A stretch of 64,000 nucleotides of DNA from Metabacillus idriensis (GCF_009674765.1 NZ_WKKF01000001.1:558001-622000); one strand, 5' to 3'; shown: positions 1 through 8,806, counted from the stretch's first letter. Translations and numbers: made by a program. Notes: generated from the letters alone by a model not told the origin.

Positions 1-390
1 GTTCGTGCTGCTTTTGGCAAAAACGGCGGCAACATGGGAGTGAATGGATCTGTTGCCTATATGTTTGACGCAACAGCTGTTATTGGCATTGAAGGCAAAA
101 CAGCGGATGATGTGCTTGAGCTGTTAATGGAAGCAGACCTGGACGTGCGCGATATTATGGAAGAAGAGGATTCAGTCATTGTTTACGCAGAACCTGATCA
201 GTTCCATGCTGTTCAAAAAGCATTTAAAGATGCCGGTATTACAGAGTTTTCAGTTGCAGAGCTGACGATGCTTGCACAAAATGACATGGAGCTTCCTGAA
301 GATGCACAGTCACAATTCGAAAAAATGATTGATGCCCTGGAAGATTTAGAAGATGTTCAGCAGGTTTATCATAATGTGGATTTAGGTTAA
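1..390 (+). CDS. YebC/PmpR family regulator, C-terminal part (5' end outside window)
   Basis: The reading frame is open from base 1 and ends at 388-390, giving the last 129 residues of a protein usually about 240 long. The GKNGGNMG motif near the start, followed by an acidic alpha/beta domain ending [12 protein letters not shown], is typical of the YebC/TACO1 family. Members of this family act on translation or transcription; in bacteria some help ribosomes at polyproline stretches. Bacillus has two paralogues, YrbC and YeeI. The ending looks closer to the YeeI type, but I cannot settle this from a partial sequence. A strong terminator follows directly. Confidence 0.85.
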   Translation, partial: VRAAFGKNGGNMGVNGSVAYMFDATAVIGIEGKTADDVLELLMEADLDVRDIMEEEDSVIVYAEPDQFHAVQKAFKDAGITEFSVAELTMLAQNDMELPEDAQSQFEKMIDALEDLEDVQQVYHNVDLG

Positions 391-420
391 TAACGGCAGA
401 AAGAAGAAAAATACAGAAGA

Positions 421-468
421 AAACGGGTACTAAAGTGCACAGCAATTTAGTACCCGTTTTTTTTATTT
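421..468 (+). terminator. Rho-independent terminator after the YebC-family gene
   Basis: A 14-bp perfect stem (AAACGGGTACTAAA pairing with TTTAGTACCCGTTT) with an 11-base loop is followed by a run of eight T. It lies about 30 bases after the stop codon. Confidence 0.9.
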
Positions 469-760
469 TAAAGTTTGAACAAGGCATCGACTTTTTTTGT
501 TTCTTCATCTTACATTCCTTTGACAGATTCATAAAAACGATATTCTTATTAAGAATAAATATATCAACTAATGTTTCTAAATTGCTTTTTTTTATCTATC
601 TCGCAACACTCATATCTTTAATTGCATAGAAAATGCCTATTATAGTCATATTCAGCTTGCCTATGAAATAAGAATTTTGCAGTTTGCAATGAGCAGCATC
701 TATCTTATTCAGTCTGCTTAGTCGCTATCTATTTTTCGATTTAAATATAATAAGAGTGTA
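469..760. other. AT-rich intergenic stretch, no gene seen
   Basis: Between the terminator and the convergent malic enzyme gene there is AT-rich sequence with no reading frame that has a plausible ribosome binding site. I see no strong hairpin. It may hold the end of the leftward malic enzyme transcript. Confidence 0.5.
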
Positions 761-1987
761 TTAATCATTTAGGGATAATAAGTGTTTTTTAATGTCTTCT
801 GGGTTGATAGTTGTTCGTGCCACTCCACTGTCTATTGCCGCCTGAGCTACAGCTGCTGCAACGTGAGCCGCAACTCTGCGATCAAATGGATCTGGAATGA
901 CATAGTCTGAATGAAGCTCTTGATCTGGAATGAGTTCGGCAATAGCATAAACTGCTGCTAACTTCATTTTTTCATTGATTTCTGTTGCGTTTACGTCCAG
1001 CGCACCGCGGAAAATTCCAGGGAAGGCAAGAACATTGTTGACCTGGTTCGGAAAGTCGGACCGACCTGTACCGACTACTTTAGCACCCAAATCTTTTGCT
1101 TCTTGAGGCATAATTTCCGGGATTGGATTAGCGAGTGCAAAAATGATTGGATCATGATTCATGGACAGAACCATTTCTTCATTGATAGCACCGGCAGCCG
1201 ATACACCAACAAAGACATCGGATCCAGCCATCGCATCTATTAATGTGCCTTGTTTCTGCTCTAAATTCGTGATAAGTGCCATTTCTTCTTTAAAAGGATT
1301 CATGCCGAGAGGGCGACCTTTATAGATAATTCCTTTTGTGTCACATAAAATCACATCTTTTACACCCATTTGCAGTAAAAGCTTCACAATCGCTACACCG
1401 GCTGCACCTGCTCCATTGACAACAACACAAATTTCTTCCAACTTCTTACCTGCAAGCTTAAGGGCGTTAATCAACCCAGCTGCTGTTACAATCGCTGTTC
1501 CATGCTGGTCGTCATGAAATATAGGGATGTTGCAAGCTTTTCGTAATTGTTCTTCAATCTCAAAGCATTGCGGTGCTGCAATATCCTCCAAGTTAACGCC
1601 TCCAAAGGTAGGCTCTATCAATTTAACGAATTCCACTATTTTTTTAGGATCAGTCGTATTGAGGCAAAGAGGGAAGGCATCCACATCGGCAAATGATTTA
1701 AAGAGAAGGGCTTTTCCTTCCATTACAGGCATTGCAGCACGCGGTCCGATGTTTCCTAACCCAAGCACAGCCGTACCGTCTGATACGACCGCCACAAGAT
1801 TGCCTTTCATGGTATAGTCATATACTTTTGATTCATCATGATGTATCTCCATGCACGGTTCTGCAACGCCAGGGGAGTAAGCAAGACTTAAATCATAGGC
1901 GTCACGCACCGGAACTTTCGAGTGAACACCAAGTTTTCCTTTATTTTCTTTATGCATCTGCAGCGCTTTTTCACGTAGACTGTTCAT
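761..1987 (-). CDS. NAD(P)-dependent malic enzyme, short bacterial type
   Basis: Decarboxylates malate to pyruvate and CO2 with NAD(P). At 408 residues it matches the short malic enzyme class (B. subtilis YtsJ, about 410) rather than MalS/MaeA (about 570). Visible signatures are the N-terminal SLAYSPGVAEPC segment, the metal/substrate region FHDDQHGTAIV, the nucleotide-binding VVNGAGAAGVAIVKLL, and FALANPIPEI. The ATG is preceded by GAGGAG at normal spacing. It is the last gene of a leftward set with aspartase and DctP. Together they import C4-dicarboxylates or aspartate and turn them into fumarate, malate and pyruvate. The 277-base gap before it may hold its own promoter. Confidence 0.93.
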   Translation of the reverse strand: MNSLREKALQMHKENKGKLGVHSKVPVRDAYDLSLAYSPGVAEPCMEIHHDESKVYDYTMKGNLVAVVSDGTAVLGLGNIGPRAAMPVMEGKALLFKSFADVDAFPLCLNTTDPKKIVEFVKLIEPTFGGVNLEDIAAPQCFEIEEQLRKACNIPIFHDDQHGTAIVTAAGLINALKLAGKKLEEICVVVNGAGAAGVAIVKLLLQMGVKDVILCDTKGIIYKGRPLGMNPFKEEMALITNLEQKQGTLIDAMAGSDVFVGVSAAGAINEEMVLSMNHDPIIFALANPIPEIMPQEAKDLGAKVVGTGRSDFPNQVNNVLAFPGIFRGALDVNATEINEKMKLAAVYAIAELIPDQELHSDYVIPDPFDRRVAAHVAAAVAQAAIDSGVARTTINPEDIKKHLLSLND

Positions 1988-2190
1988 CTTTTTGTTTCTC
2001 CTCTCGCATATTGGCTGAAAAGGGGGGAAGGCTGAAGAAAGGGTATTTCTTCAGGCCTTCTATATCTCTCTTAATCTCGTATGATCATAATTGTTTTTTA
2101 TCGCATTTAGGCTTTTCCGTTCTTACATCTTGTATAAGCTCATAAAGGTTTTCATAAAAGCACTTAACAAGAACCCGCTGGGGAGATTGA

Positions 2191-2254
2191 CATCCGCTAA
2201 TACGAAATCATTGACATAGATGTTTTAATCCATGTCCAATGATTTATTCGGATT
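2191..2254. other. Long imperfect inverted repeat between aspartase and malic enzyme genes
   Basis: CATCCG at 2191 pairs with CGGATT at 2249, and inside this AAATCATTGACAT pairs with ATGTCCAATGATTT, giving an RNA stem of more than 20 bp. No T-run follows on the minus strand, so it is more likely a processing or mRNA-stability hairpin, or a small repeat, than a terminator. Confidence 0.5.
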
Positions 2255-2264
2255 TAAACAGCGG

Positions 2265-3689
2265 CTACTCTCTTTCAAAAAGGGCAGCACCTGCAATCCC
2301 CGGGTTTGTCATCTCGTAAGGATTTAAAATGAGATCAAGCTCTTCTGCTGTTAATACATCATATTGAAGGCATAGCTCGCGTACAGATTTTCCATTTAAA
2401 ATGGCTTCTCGTGCGATGCGTGCAGCCACTTCGTATCCAATATGCGGATTTACAGCTGTAATAATTCCTGCGCTTTTTTCTACATATTCTTTTAACCGGT
2501 CTTCGTTTGCTTCAATGCCTGCAAGGCAGTAATCGGTGAATGAACGAAATGCATTGTTCATTATACTGATTGATTGTAGTAAGTTGAATACAAGCACAGG
2601 TTCCATCACGTTTAGTTCAAGTTGACCTGCTTCAGAAGCCAAACAGATTGTATGGTCGTTGCCAATTACCTGAAATGCCACTTGGTTAATCATTTCCGGC
2701 ATAACCGGATTTACTTTTCCCGGCATAATCGATGAGCCTGGCTGTCGAGCCGGCAAGAAGATCTCCCCAAATCCCGCGCGAGGGCCTGATGCCATTAAAC
2801 GCAGGTCGTTGGCAATTTTCGACATGTTCATCATACATACTTTTAGGGCGGCAGAGACTTCTGTGTAGGCATCCGTATTTTGTGTTGCATCAACAAGATG
2901 CTCTGCACCTACGAGAGGAAGACCGCTGATGTCCGCTAAATGCTTGACCACATTTTTGATATAGCGAGGGTCTGCATTTAAGCCTGTGCCAACGGCTGTT
3001 GCCCCCATATTTACTTCATACAGATGCTGGCGTGATTGTTGAATGCGTTTGATATCGCGCTCTAATACACGGCTGTAAGCTTCAAACTCTTGGCCAAGTC
3101 GGATCGGTACCGCGTCTTGGAGATGTGTACGGCCCATTTTAATGACATGATCGAATTGCTTCGCCTTTTTTTTAAACACTTCCTGCATATATTGCATTGT
3201 GTCTAACAACTTTCCAACTAAATTAAGTGTTGCAATATGAATTGCGGTTGGAAACACATCATTCGTTGATTGTGACATATTGACATGGCTGTTTGGGCTC
3301 AACTCAACATAGGCCCCTTTTTCTTTGCTGAGCAGCTCAAGTGCACGGTTCGTAATAACTTCGTTTGCATTCATATTCATGGATGTACCGGCACCGCCTT
3401 GGATCGGATCTACGATAAACTGGTCATGCCATTTTCCTTCAATGATTTCGTCTGCTGCCTGAACAATCGCATCTCCAAGGCCTTTATATAAACGTTTCAC
3501 ATCCATATTCGCGAGCGCAGCCGCTTTTTTGACGATTGCCAATGCTCTAATTAATTCCTCGTGAATGCGATAGCCTGTAATCGGAAAGTTTTCCACAGCC
3601 CTTAATGTTTGTACACCGTAATAGGCATTAATAGGCAATTCTCTTTCACCCAAAAAATCTTTTTCTTTTCGTACATGTTCGTTTTTCAA
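2265..3689 (-). CDS. ansB: Aspartate ammonia-lyase (aspartase)
   Basis: Converts L-aspartate to fumarate and ammonia. The fumarase/aspartase signature GSSIMPGKVNP is present, as are GRTHLQDAVPIRLGQEF and DPIQGGAGTSMNMNANEV. I chose the TTG at 3689 (474 residues, about the length of B. subtilis AnsB) because the only good ribosome binding site, GGGGGAG, lies six bases upstream of it. The ATG at 3704 has no such site. It follows the dctP gene by a short gap on the same strand, and its product fumarate feeds the malic enzyme route encoded downstream. The symbol is by homology to B. subtilis; aspA is the usual alternative name. Confidence 0.94.
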   Translation of the reverse strand: MKNEHVRKEKDFLGERELPINAYYGVQTLRAVENFPITGYRIHEELIRALAIVKKAAALANMDVKRLYKGLGDAIVQAADEIIEGKWHDQFIVDPIQGGAGTSMNMNANEVITNRALELLSKEKGAYVELSPNSHVNMSQSTNDVFPTAIHIATLNLVGKLLDTMQYMQEVFKKKAKQFDHVIKMGRTHLQDAVPIRLGQEFEAYSRVLERDIKRIQQSRQHLYEVNMGATAVGTGLNADPRYIKNVVKHLADISGLPLVGAEHLVDATQNTDAYTEVSAALKVCMMNMSKIANDLRLMASGPRAGFGEIFLPARQPGSSIMPGKVNPVMPEMINQVAFQVIGNDHTICLASEAGQLELNVMEPVLVFNLLQSISIMNNAFRSFTDYCLAGIEANEDRLKEYVEKSAGIITAVNPHIGYEVAARIAREAILNGKSVRELCLQYDVLTAEELDLILNPYEMTNPGIAGAALFERE

Positions 3690-3737
3690 GTTGAACTCCC
3701 CCATCTATATCTTGCTCACTTATGATGTTAAGAAAGA

Positions 3738-5024
3738 TTATGCTGCATTTGTTTGATTACTGGCTTCAAGTGATTTGATATAATCTTGCGCTTTTTGTTC
3801 ATTGAATTGACCTTCCCATTTAGACATGACAATGGCCGCAAGAGAGTTTCCTATCACATTGACCACTGTTCGTGCCATATCTAATACACGATCCACACCT
3901 GCGATAAAAGCTAATCCTTCCATCGGAAGTCCCATTGCGCCGAGCGTAGCCAAGAGCACGACAAATGAGGCACCAGGTACGCCAGCCATTCCCTTTGAAG
4001 TTACCATCAGAACTAACACAAGGGTCAGCTGTTCTGGAATAGACATGTCAATTCCATACATTTGTGCGATAAATAAAGCTCCAATCGCTTGATAAATCGT
4101 CGAGCCGTCCAAATTAAAAGAATACCCTGTCGGAATGACAAAAGACGTTATAGCTTTTGGACAACCGAAGCGCTCCATTTTTTCCATTAGTTTTGGCAGC
4201 ACCGCCTCTGAACTTGCGGTAGAAAAAGCGAGTACCATTTCATCTTTCAAGATTTTCATGATCGTAAAGATATGGGTGCCGCACCATCTTGCAATTAATC
4301 CTAGTACAATCAATACGAAGAAGATCATGGCACCGTATACCACTATTACAAGCTTGCCAAGCGGAATAAGGGACGCAAGTCCAAATTTTGAAACCGTGAC
4401 GCCGATTAGGGCAAATACCCCAAACGGTGCAAACTTCATTACTTGATTTGTCACCCAAAACATGGACTCGGCAACACCCTCAAAGAAGGTCAAAACTGGC
4501 TTCCCTCTTTCACCGAGTGATGCTACCCCAAGACCAAACAATACTGAAAAGAAAATAATCGCAAGCATATCGCCCTTCATTAAGGACTCAAATATGTTCG
4601 AAGGTACGATGTTAACGAAAGTATCGGCAATTCCATGACTATTTTGTTCGTTGGCTGAATCGACATATTGATCGATGCTGGCCGTACCTAACTCATCCAT
4701 TTGAATGCCTGCACCAGGCTGTACAATGTTTGCAGCCAGCAACCCGACGATAATCGCAAGGGTTGTGATGACTTCAAAGTATAGAATCGTTTTGCCGCCA
4801 AGTTTTCCAAGCTTTTTTATATCACCCACGCCGGCAACACCGACAATTAATGTTGCGACGACAATCGGCACGACAATCATTTTAATTAAGCGAATAAAAA
4901 TATCTCCAATCGGCTGGAGGAATCCTTCAATATTTGGATTTCCATAAAAGGCAGCTCCAACCGCGATTCCTAAAATGAGACCAATTACAATCTGCCAAGC
5001 TAAACCAAGTTTTAGTTTTTTCAT
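3738..5024 (-). CDS. dctP: Na+/H+-dicarboxylate symporter (DAACS family), DctP-like
   Basis: A membrane carrier of about 428 residues with the glutamate/dicarboxylate symporter fold. It has hydrophobic segments throughout, the IRLIKMIVVPIVVATLI segment, the serine-rich AFSTASSEAVLPKLMEKME reentrant loop, SFVIPTGYSFNLDGSTIYQA, and SKGMAGVPGASFVVLLATL. The family imports succinate, fumarate, malate or aspartate with Na+ or H+. The neighbouring aspartase and malic enzyme, and the divergent two-component system, point to C4-dicarboxylate or aspartate uptake. The ATG at 5024 is preferred over the one at 5033 because GGGGTGG sits too close to the latter. Confidence 0.92.
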   Translation of the reverse strand: MKKLKLGLAWQIVIGLILGIAVGAAFYGNPNIEGFLQPIGDIFIRLIKMIVVPIVVATLIVGVAGVGDIKKLGKLGGKTILYFEVITTLAIIVGLLAANIVQPGAGIQMDELGTASIDQYVDSANEQNSHGIADTFVNIVPSNIFESLMKGDMLAIIFFSVLFGLGVASLGERGKPVLTFFEGVAESMFWVTNQVMKFAPFGVFALIGVTVSKFGLASLIPLGKLVIVVYGAMIFFVLIVLGLIARWCGTHIFTIMKILKDEMVLAFSTASSEAVLPKLMEKMERFGCPKAITSFVIPTGYSFNLDGSTIYQAIGALFIAQMYGIDMSIPEQLTLVLVLMVTSKGMAGVPGASFVVLLATLGAMGLPMEGLAFIAGVDRVLDMARTVVNVIGNSLAAIVMSKWEGQFNEQKAQDYIKSLEASNQTNAA

Positions 5025-5059
5025 CCCATCCACCCCTTCAAGTCTATTACCAATATGAG

Positions 5060-5073
5060 TGTAAGCGGTTACC
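5060..5073. promoter_or_regulatory. Candidate CcpA cre site upstream of dctP
   Basis: TGTAAGCGGTTACC differs from the near-palindromic cre consensus (TGTAAGCGNTTACA type) at the end only. It lies about 36-49 bases upstream of the dctP start, between the start codon and the GTAGGT repeats, where CcpA binding could block transcription. This fits catabolite repression of dicarboxylate uptake. Not tested. Confidence 0.6.
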
Positions 5074-5106
5074 TACAATAACCTACTGAATCATACGAAA
5101 ACCTAC
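5071..5106 (-). promoter_or_regulatory. Three phased GTAGGT repeats, candidate response-regulator operator
   Basis: ACCTAC occurs at 5071-5076, 5081-5086 and 5101-5106 (GTAGGT on the dctP strand). Spacing is exactly 10 and 20 bases, so all three lie on one face of the helix. They sit 47-82 bases upstream of dctP and next to the divergent regulator gene. The natural candidate to bind here is the GlnL-like response regulator encoded at 6483-7400. Confidence 0.55.
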
Positions 5107-5145
5107 AAATACTTATAAAAAAATAAAAAAAATTTCTCATAACTG

Positions 5146-5174
5146 TTTCAACTTTCCAAAGGTTTGAGTACAAT
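5146..5174 (+). promoter_or_regulatory. Sigma-A type promoter of the sensor kinase operon
   Basis: TTTCAA at 5146-5151, a 17-base spacer, then TACAAT at 5169-5174. Transcription would begin near 5181, which rules out upstream start codons for the kinase gene. Confidence 0.55.
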
Positions 5175-5214
5175 GTGTAATGTTTGTACATTATTTGGTA
5201 TGGAGGTGTCCGAA

Positions 5215-6486
5215 CTGAAGGAACGAATTTTAGCCGTTTTATTGATGATGATTGCCGTACCGCTCGCTGGAGAGTTTAAATTCTATCCGTTCAATGATGC
5301 ATTCCGCGTCAGCCTGGGGACACCGGCATTTTTCTTGTTTTTGTTATGGAACAGGGGCATTCACCCGTATATTGCAGGGGTCTTGACTGGGACAAGTGTG
5401 TTTGTGTTTCGGTTTTTGCTTTCGGTCATTATCAGTGACATACCGGTTGAAGAGGCAATCTACCGTCATCTTCCGGTATTGCTTTATTACGCCATGTACG
5501 CTTTCATTTTTCATATTACAAAACTGAATGAGCAGCATAACAAGCCGTTTATGATTGGATTACTAGGCGTGGTCATTGAATTTTGTGCAAGCTTGTCGGA
5601 AATGGCGATTCGATCCTCGTTAGCGGATCAGATCATTTCATTTCACGCAATCAAACAGATTATCTTTATCGCGTTTATTCGAAGTTTTTTTGTACTTGGT
5701 TTTTTTAACATTATTAAACTGAGAGAAGCAAAATTGGCAGAGGAAGAGCAGCGCAGACAAAACGAGCAAATGCTGCTTTTCATTTCGAATTTGTATGAGG
5801 AATCTGTTCAGCTTAAGAAAACGATGCAAAATGCAGAAGAAATCACCCACAAATGTTATGATTTTTATCGCAGGTTGAAATCGGGAGATTCCCATGGTCA
5901 TGAGGCTCAAACAGCATTGCAAATCGCAGGTCTCGTGCATGAAATGAAAAAAGATAATCAGCGAATTTATGCGGGACTATCAAAGTTGATGAACTCTGAA
6001 AAGCTAGAGGACTACATGAGCATTGAGCAGCTGAGTAACATTATGTTTGTTTCAAATAGAAGGTATGCAGAGTTATTGAATAAACACGTTTCGTTTTCTC
6101 TGCATGTAGAAGGGGAACATCCGCCATATCAAGTAAACATGGTATTATCATTGATAAATAACTTGATCGGAAATGCGTTAGAAGCCATTGAACAAGAGGG
6201 ACATGTATCGTTGTATGTCATTCGAAGAGACCGGATGGTAGAATTTCAAGTTTGTGATAATGGACCAGGCATTGAGCAAAAGCTGAAAGAAGTCATTTTT
6301 AAAGAGGGGTTTACAACGAAGTATGATGCTTGGGGCAATCCTTCTACAGGCATTGGACTTTCGTATGTGAAACAAACCGTTGACAAGCTTGGCGGACATA
6401 TTAAGCTAATAGATAGTCATAAAGAAACCATATTTGTCATCGGGCTTCCGATTGATGCGATGATACAGAAAGGACAGGTCAAATGA
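5215..6486 (+). CDS. Sensor histidine kinase, GlnK (YcbA)-like
   Basis: Five to six N-terminal membrane segments (residues about 1-180), a short linker, then a kinase core. The phospho-acceptor region LVHEMKKDNQRI contains the likely histidine; the ATPase part shows NLIGNALEAIE (N box) and DNGPGIE (G1 box). It resembles the B. subtilis GlnK/YcbA type, which works with GlnL/YcbB beside a transporter. The start is unusual: the only good ribosome binding site, GGAGGTG at 5202-5208, fits a CTG codon at 5215, and the promoter's -10 box overlaps any start near 5164. An in-frame ATG at 5200 has no ribosome site. The stop overlaps the regulator's ATG. Probable job: sensing external dicarboxylate and controlling dctP. 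Confidence 0.85.
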   Translation: MKERILAVLLMMIAVPLAGEFKFYPFNDAFRVSLGTPAFFLFLLWNRGIHPYIAGVLTGTSVFVFRFLLSVIISDIPVEEAIYRHLPVLLYYAMYAFIFHITKLNEQHNKPFMIGLLGVVIEFCASLSEMAIRSSLADQIISFHAIKQIIFIAFIRSFFVLGFFNIIKLREAKLAEEEQRRQNEQMLLFISNLYEESVQLKKTMQNAEEITHKCYDFYRRLKSGDSHGHEAQTALQIAGLVHEMKKDNQRIYAGLSKLMNSEKLEDYMSIEQLSNIMFVSNRRYAELLNKHVSFSLHVEGEHPPYQVNMVLSLINNLIGNALEAIEQEGHVSLYVIRRDRMVEFQVCDNGPGIEQKLKEVIFKEGFTTKYDAWGNPSTGIGLSYVKQTVDKLGGHIKLIDSHKETIFVIGLPIDAMIQKGQVK

Positions 6487-7400
6487 ATTACTTCATTATA
6501 GACGATGATCCAGCTATTAGAGCAATGCTGACAGACATGATTGAGGATGAGGATTTAGGCAAAGTGGTGGGTGAAGCAGAAGACGGATCATTGGTGGACA
6601 ATGGGAAGCTTGCGCTTAAAAAAGTAGACGTGGTGCTCATGGATTTACTGATGCCAAAGAGGGATGGAATAGAAACAATTCGTGTCCTTTCTTCTGAATT
6701 CCAGGGGAAATTTGTGATGATTTCTCAAATGGAGGCAAAGGAGCTCATAGGGGAAGCATATAGTTTAGGAGCAGAATACTACATCACAAAGCCGTTAAAC
6801 CGCCTTGAAATAGCAGGAGTGTTAAAAAAGGTAAACGAGCGGGTGATTTTGGAAAAATCAATTCGGGGCATTCAAGAATCGTTAACATTATTTACAGGTC
6901 ATCAGTCGCCGCCATCCAGCTCTTCTCATACAAAAAATATAATCGAAGCAGGCCGTTCATTGATTTCGGATTTGGGGATGATCGGAGAAAGCGGCAGTGA
7001 AGACTTGATGAAAATTTTAGAATTCCTGCAGGCTGATAAACAAAAGAATGGATCTTCCTACATCTTTCCGCCTCTAAAGGAAATATTTTATGGAAATGCC
7101 CAAAAAAAGCTTGGAGAACAGGCTGCCGAGGCGGAAGTACAAAAAGAAATGAAAGCCTCCGAACAACGGGTTCGCAGAGCTATTTACCAGGCGCTAAACT
7201 ATATTGCCTCTTTAGGATTAACAGATTACACGAATCCAAAATTCGAAGCATATTCATCCACATTTTTCGATTTCTCGGAAGTCCGAAAGAAAATGTTGGA
7301 GCTTGAAGATAAAAGTGAACGAAGCACCAATCAAAGCCGAATCAACATGAAAAAATTCATTCAATCGCTCTATATAGAAGCGCAGCAATTGGTGGATTAG
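6483..7400 (+). CDS. Response regulator, GlnL (YcbB)-like
   Basis: The N-terminal receiver domain (residues 1-120) has the acidic DDDP pocket, the phospho-acceptor Asp54 in VVLMDLLMP, and the conserved lysine in YYITKPLN. Instead of a winged helix, the C-terminal half (about 150-300) looks like the YcbB/GlnL DNA-binding domain, including QRVRRAIYQALNYIASLGL. The ATG overlaps the kinase stop (ATGA), showing translational coupling. In B. subtilis the homologous pair controls glutamine genes; here the divergent neighbour is dctP, so regulation of dicarboxylate uptake is inferred. The repeats at 5071-5106 are a candidate binding site. Confidence 0.9.
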   Translation: MNYFIIDDDPAIRAMLTDMIEDEDLGKVVGEAEDGSLVDNGKLALKKVDVVLMDLLMPKRDGIETIRVLSSEFQGKFVMISQMEAKELIGEAYSLGAEYYITKPLNRLEIAGVLKKVNERVILEKSIRGIQESLTLFTGHQSPPSSSSHTKNIIEAGRSLISDLGMIGESGSEDLMKILEFLQADKQKNGSSYIFPPLKEIFYGNAQKKLGEQAAEAEVQKEMKASEQRVRRAIYQALNYIASLGLTDYTNPKFEAYSSTFFDFSEVRKKMLELEDKSERSTNQSRINMKKFIQSLYIEAQQLVD

Positions 7401-7494
7401 CAAATAAATTTGTTTCTTGCAAATTGCAGGGATTATAAAAGTGCTGCAGTCATGTTGTAACAAGGTGCGCGTTGTTACTAAAACATGTTCAGAA

Positions 7495-7705
7495 ACGAAC
7501 TATAAACCAGGGGGGTTCGCCGAAACTTTCATATTCAAATAGATAGGGGAAGTACCCGTCACGTTAGTTAGCTAACGTTCCCTGAGACTCCGATATGCAT
7601 AAATAAATACCATTTATTTTGTATGAAGCTCGGTTTGCGCCAGAACCTAAGATGAAAATGAATACTAAGGGTTTTTAGGAAAGTAGCCTGCTGACCTAAC
7701 AAAAG
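7495..7705 (+). other. Intergenic region with several RNA hairpins, unassigned structured RNA
   Basis: Between the regulator and the serA fragment lie three local hairpins. ACGTTAG-TTAG-CTAACGT is extended by an outer GGGGAA/TTCCC pairing near 7546-7583. AAATAAAT/ATTTATTT lies near 7602-7621. TTAGG/CCTAA lies near 7674-7699. A terminator follows. The arrangement is like a riboswitch or sRNA, but I could not match it to T-box, SAM, cobalamin, lysine, purine, FMN, TPP, yybP-ykoY, ydaO or c-di-GMP motifs. Confidence 0.4.
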
Positions 7706-7762
7706 AAGAACACGATAATTTTAGAATTAGAGCATGAACATCAGAGATCGTGTTCTTTTTTG
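7706..7762 (+). terminator. Terminator downstream of the hairpin-rich region
   Basis: GAACACGAT at 7708-7716 pairs with ATCGTGTTC at 7747-7755, with a 30-base loop, followed by TTTTTT. Confidence 0.7.
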
Positions 7763-7850
7763 TATCAGCAGTTAATCTTGATTTAGAATATTCTGCCCAT
7801 ACCTTGCTGAGTGAACTGTACTATGGAAAAAAACGGTATTAACCTCTTAA

Positions 7851-8150
7851 ATGGCTTCTTCACGAAACCTTTTTGCCGGTGTTTCATGGACAAAGACCTT
7901 AGAGAATGAAGGGGAACAAGTTCCACAGCTTGTGGAAGCAGGAATAAAACAATTTGCAGGAAAAGAAATTAAGGGTAAGACTCTTGGTATAATTGGATTT
8001 GGTGCAATTGGTGCCCTTATAGCGAACGATGCGATTGCTTTAGACATGGATGTGATTGGATTTGACCCATTTCCCGGCATGGTTGGAAAGATTACCTCAG
8101 CCATCTCAAGCTATGATTTAGCTGCTCAATTCTCGATTTCAAACTTATAG
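7851..8150 (+). pseudogene. Fragment of D-3-phosphoglycerate dehydrogenase (serA-like)
   Basis: About 80 residues read SRNLFAGVSWTKTLENEG, then GKTLGIIGFGAIGALIAND (dinucleotide-binding GxGxxG region), then DVIGFDPF, matching the middle of a roughly 390-residue phosphoglycerate dehydrogenase. The N-terminal substrate domain and everything after the nucleotide site are missing. After DPF the sequence becomes unrelated and the frame runs into the 3' end of the opposite-strand regulator gene. There is no ribosome binding site. It is a relic left by rearrangement at this spot. Confidence 0.8.
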
Positions 8151-8806
8151 CCTACGCTCCATACAGTCTGAATCAGCTTTGCCTCATCCTTTAATTTTAG
8201 CCGCAGGGTTTTGATATGGGTATCGACTGTTCTGCCGGTGCCTTTGTAATCGTCTCCCCATACAGCCTGAAGCAGCTGATCGCGTGAAAAAACGGTTCCT
8301 TTATTTTTAGCGAGCAGGGACAGCATGTCAAATTCTTTAAGGGTTAAGGAAAGCGGCTTGCCATGGATATATGCACGGTAGGCCATGGAATCCAGAACGA
8401 GCGGGCCTATAGATAATTCTGAAGTCTGTTTGGCAGAGTAGTTGGCTCTTCTTAAAACGGATTCAATTCGCGCGAGCAGCTCTCCGGGATGAAACGGCTT
8501 GACTATGTAATCATCCCCGCCAAGGTTAAGACCGTGAATTTTATCCCATTCCTCTCCTTTAGCAGATAAAAAAATAAGCGGGATGTGATAAGACTTCTTT
8601 AATTCTTCTGCAAAAGCAAATCCATCCATAAAGGGCATCATGACATCCACAAGAATAAGGTCTGGTTCTTTTTTTGAAATCAGTTCGAGAGCTTCCAGGC
8701 CATTGGAAGCTTCCAAAACGGTATAGCCATCTTTGTTTAAAAATGTCTTAATCAATGATCTCATCGGTTCTTCATCGTCTATTATCAAAATCGTCGGTTC
8801 ATTCAT
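8126..8806 (-). CDS. OmpR/PhoB-family response regulator (orphan)
   Basis: Receiver domain at residues 1-120 with acidic pair Asp10/Asp11, phospho-acceptor Asp54 in ILVDVMMP and Lys103 in IVKPF. It is followed by a winged-helix DNA-binding domain (about 130-226) with LTLKEFDMLSLLA and GRTVDTHIKTLRLKL. The start at 8806 is supported by GGGGG eight bases upstream. No histidine kinase gene is adjacent, so its partner is elsewhere or lost. It is divergent from the MPKTG surface protein gene, with about 160 bases between, and could control it. Its 3' end overlaps the serA relic. Confidence 0.92.
   Translation of the reverse strand: MNEPTILIIDDEEPMRSLIKTFLNKDGYTVLEASNGLEALELISKKEPDLILVDVMMPFMDGFAFAEELKKSYHIPLIFLSAKGEEWDKIHGLNLGGDDYIVKPFHPGELLARIESVLRRANYSAKQTSELSIGPLVLDSMAYRAYIHGKPLSLTLKEFDMLSLLAKNKGTVFSRDQLLQAVWGDDYKGTGRTVDTHIKTLRLKLKDEAKLIQTVWSVGYKFEIEN

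Noticed and set aside
1732-2145. 137-codon plus-strand frame opposite the malic enzyme start
   Set aside because: Shadow frame across a conserved gene and its upstream region; no ribosome site.
7495-7762. T-box for serA
   Set aside because: The AGGGTGGNACCGCG element is absent, so the leader cannot be called a T-box.
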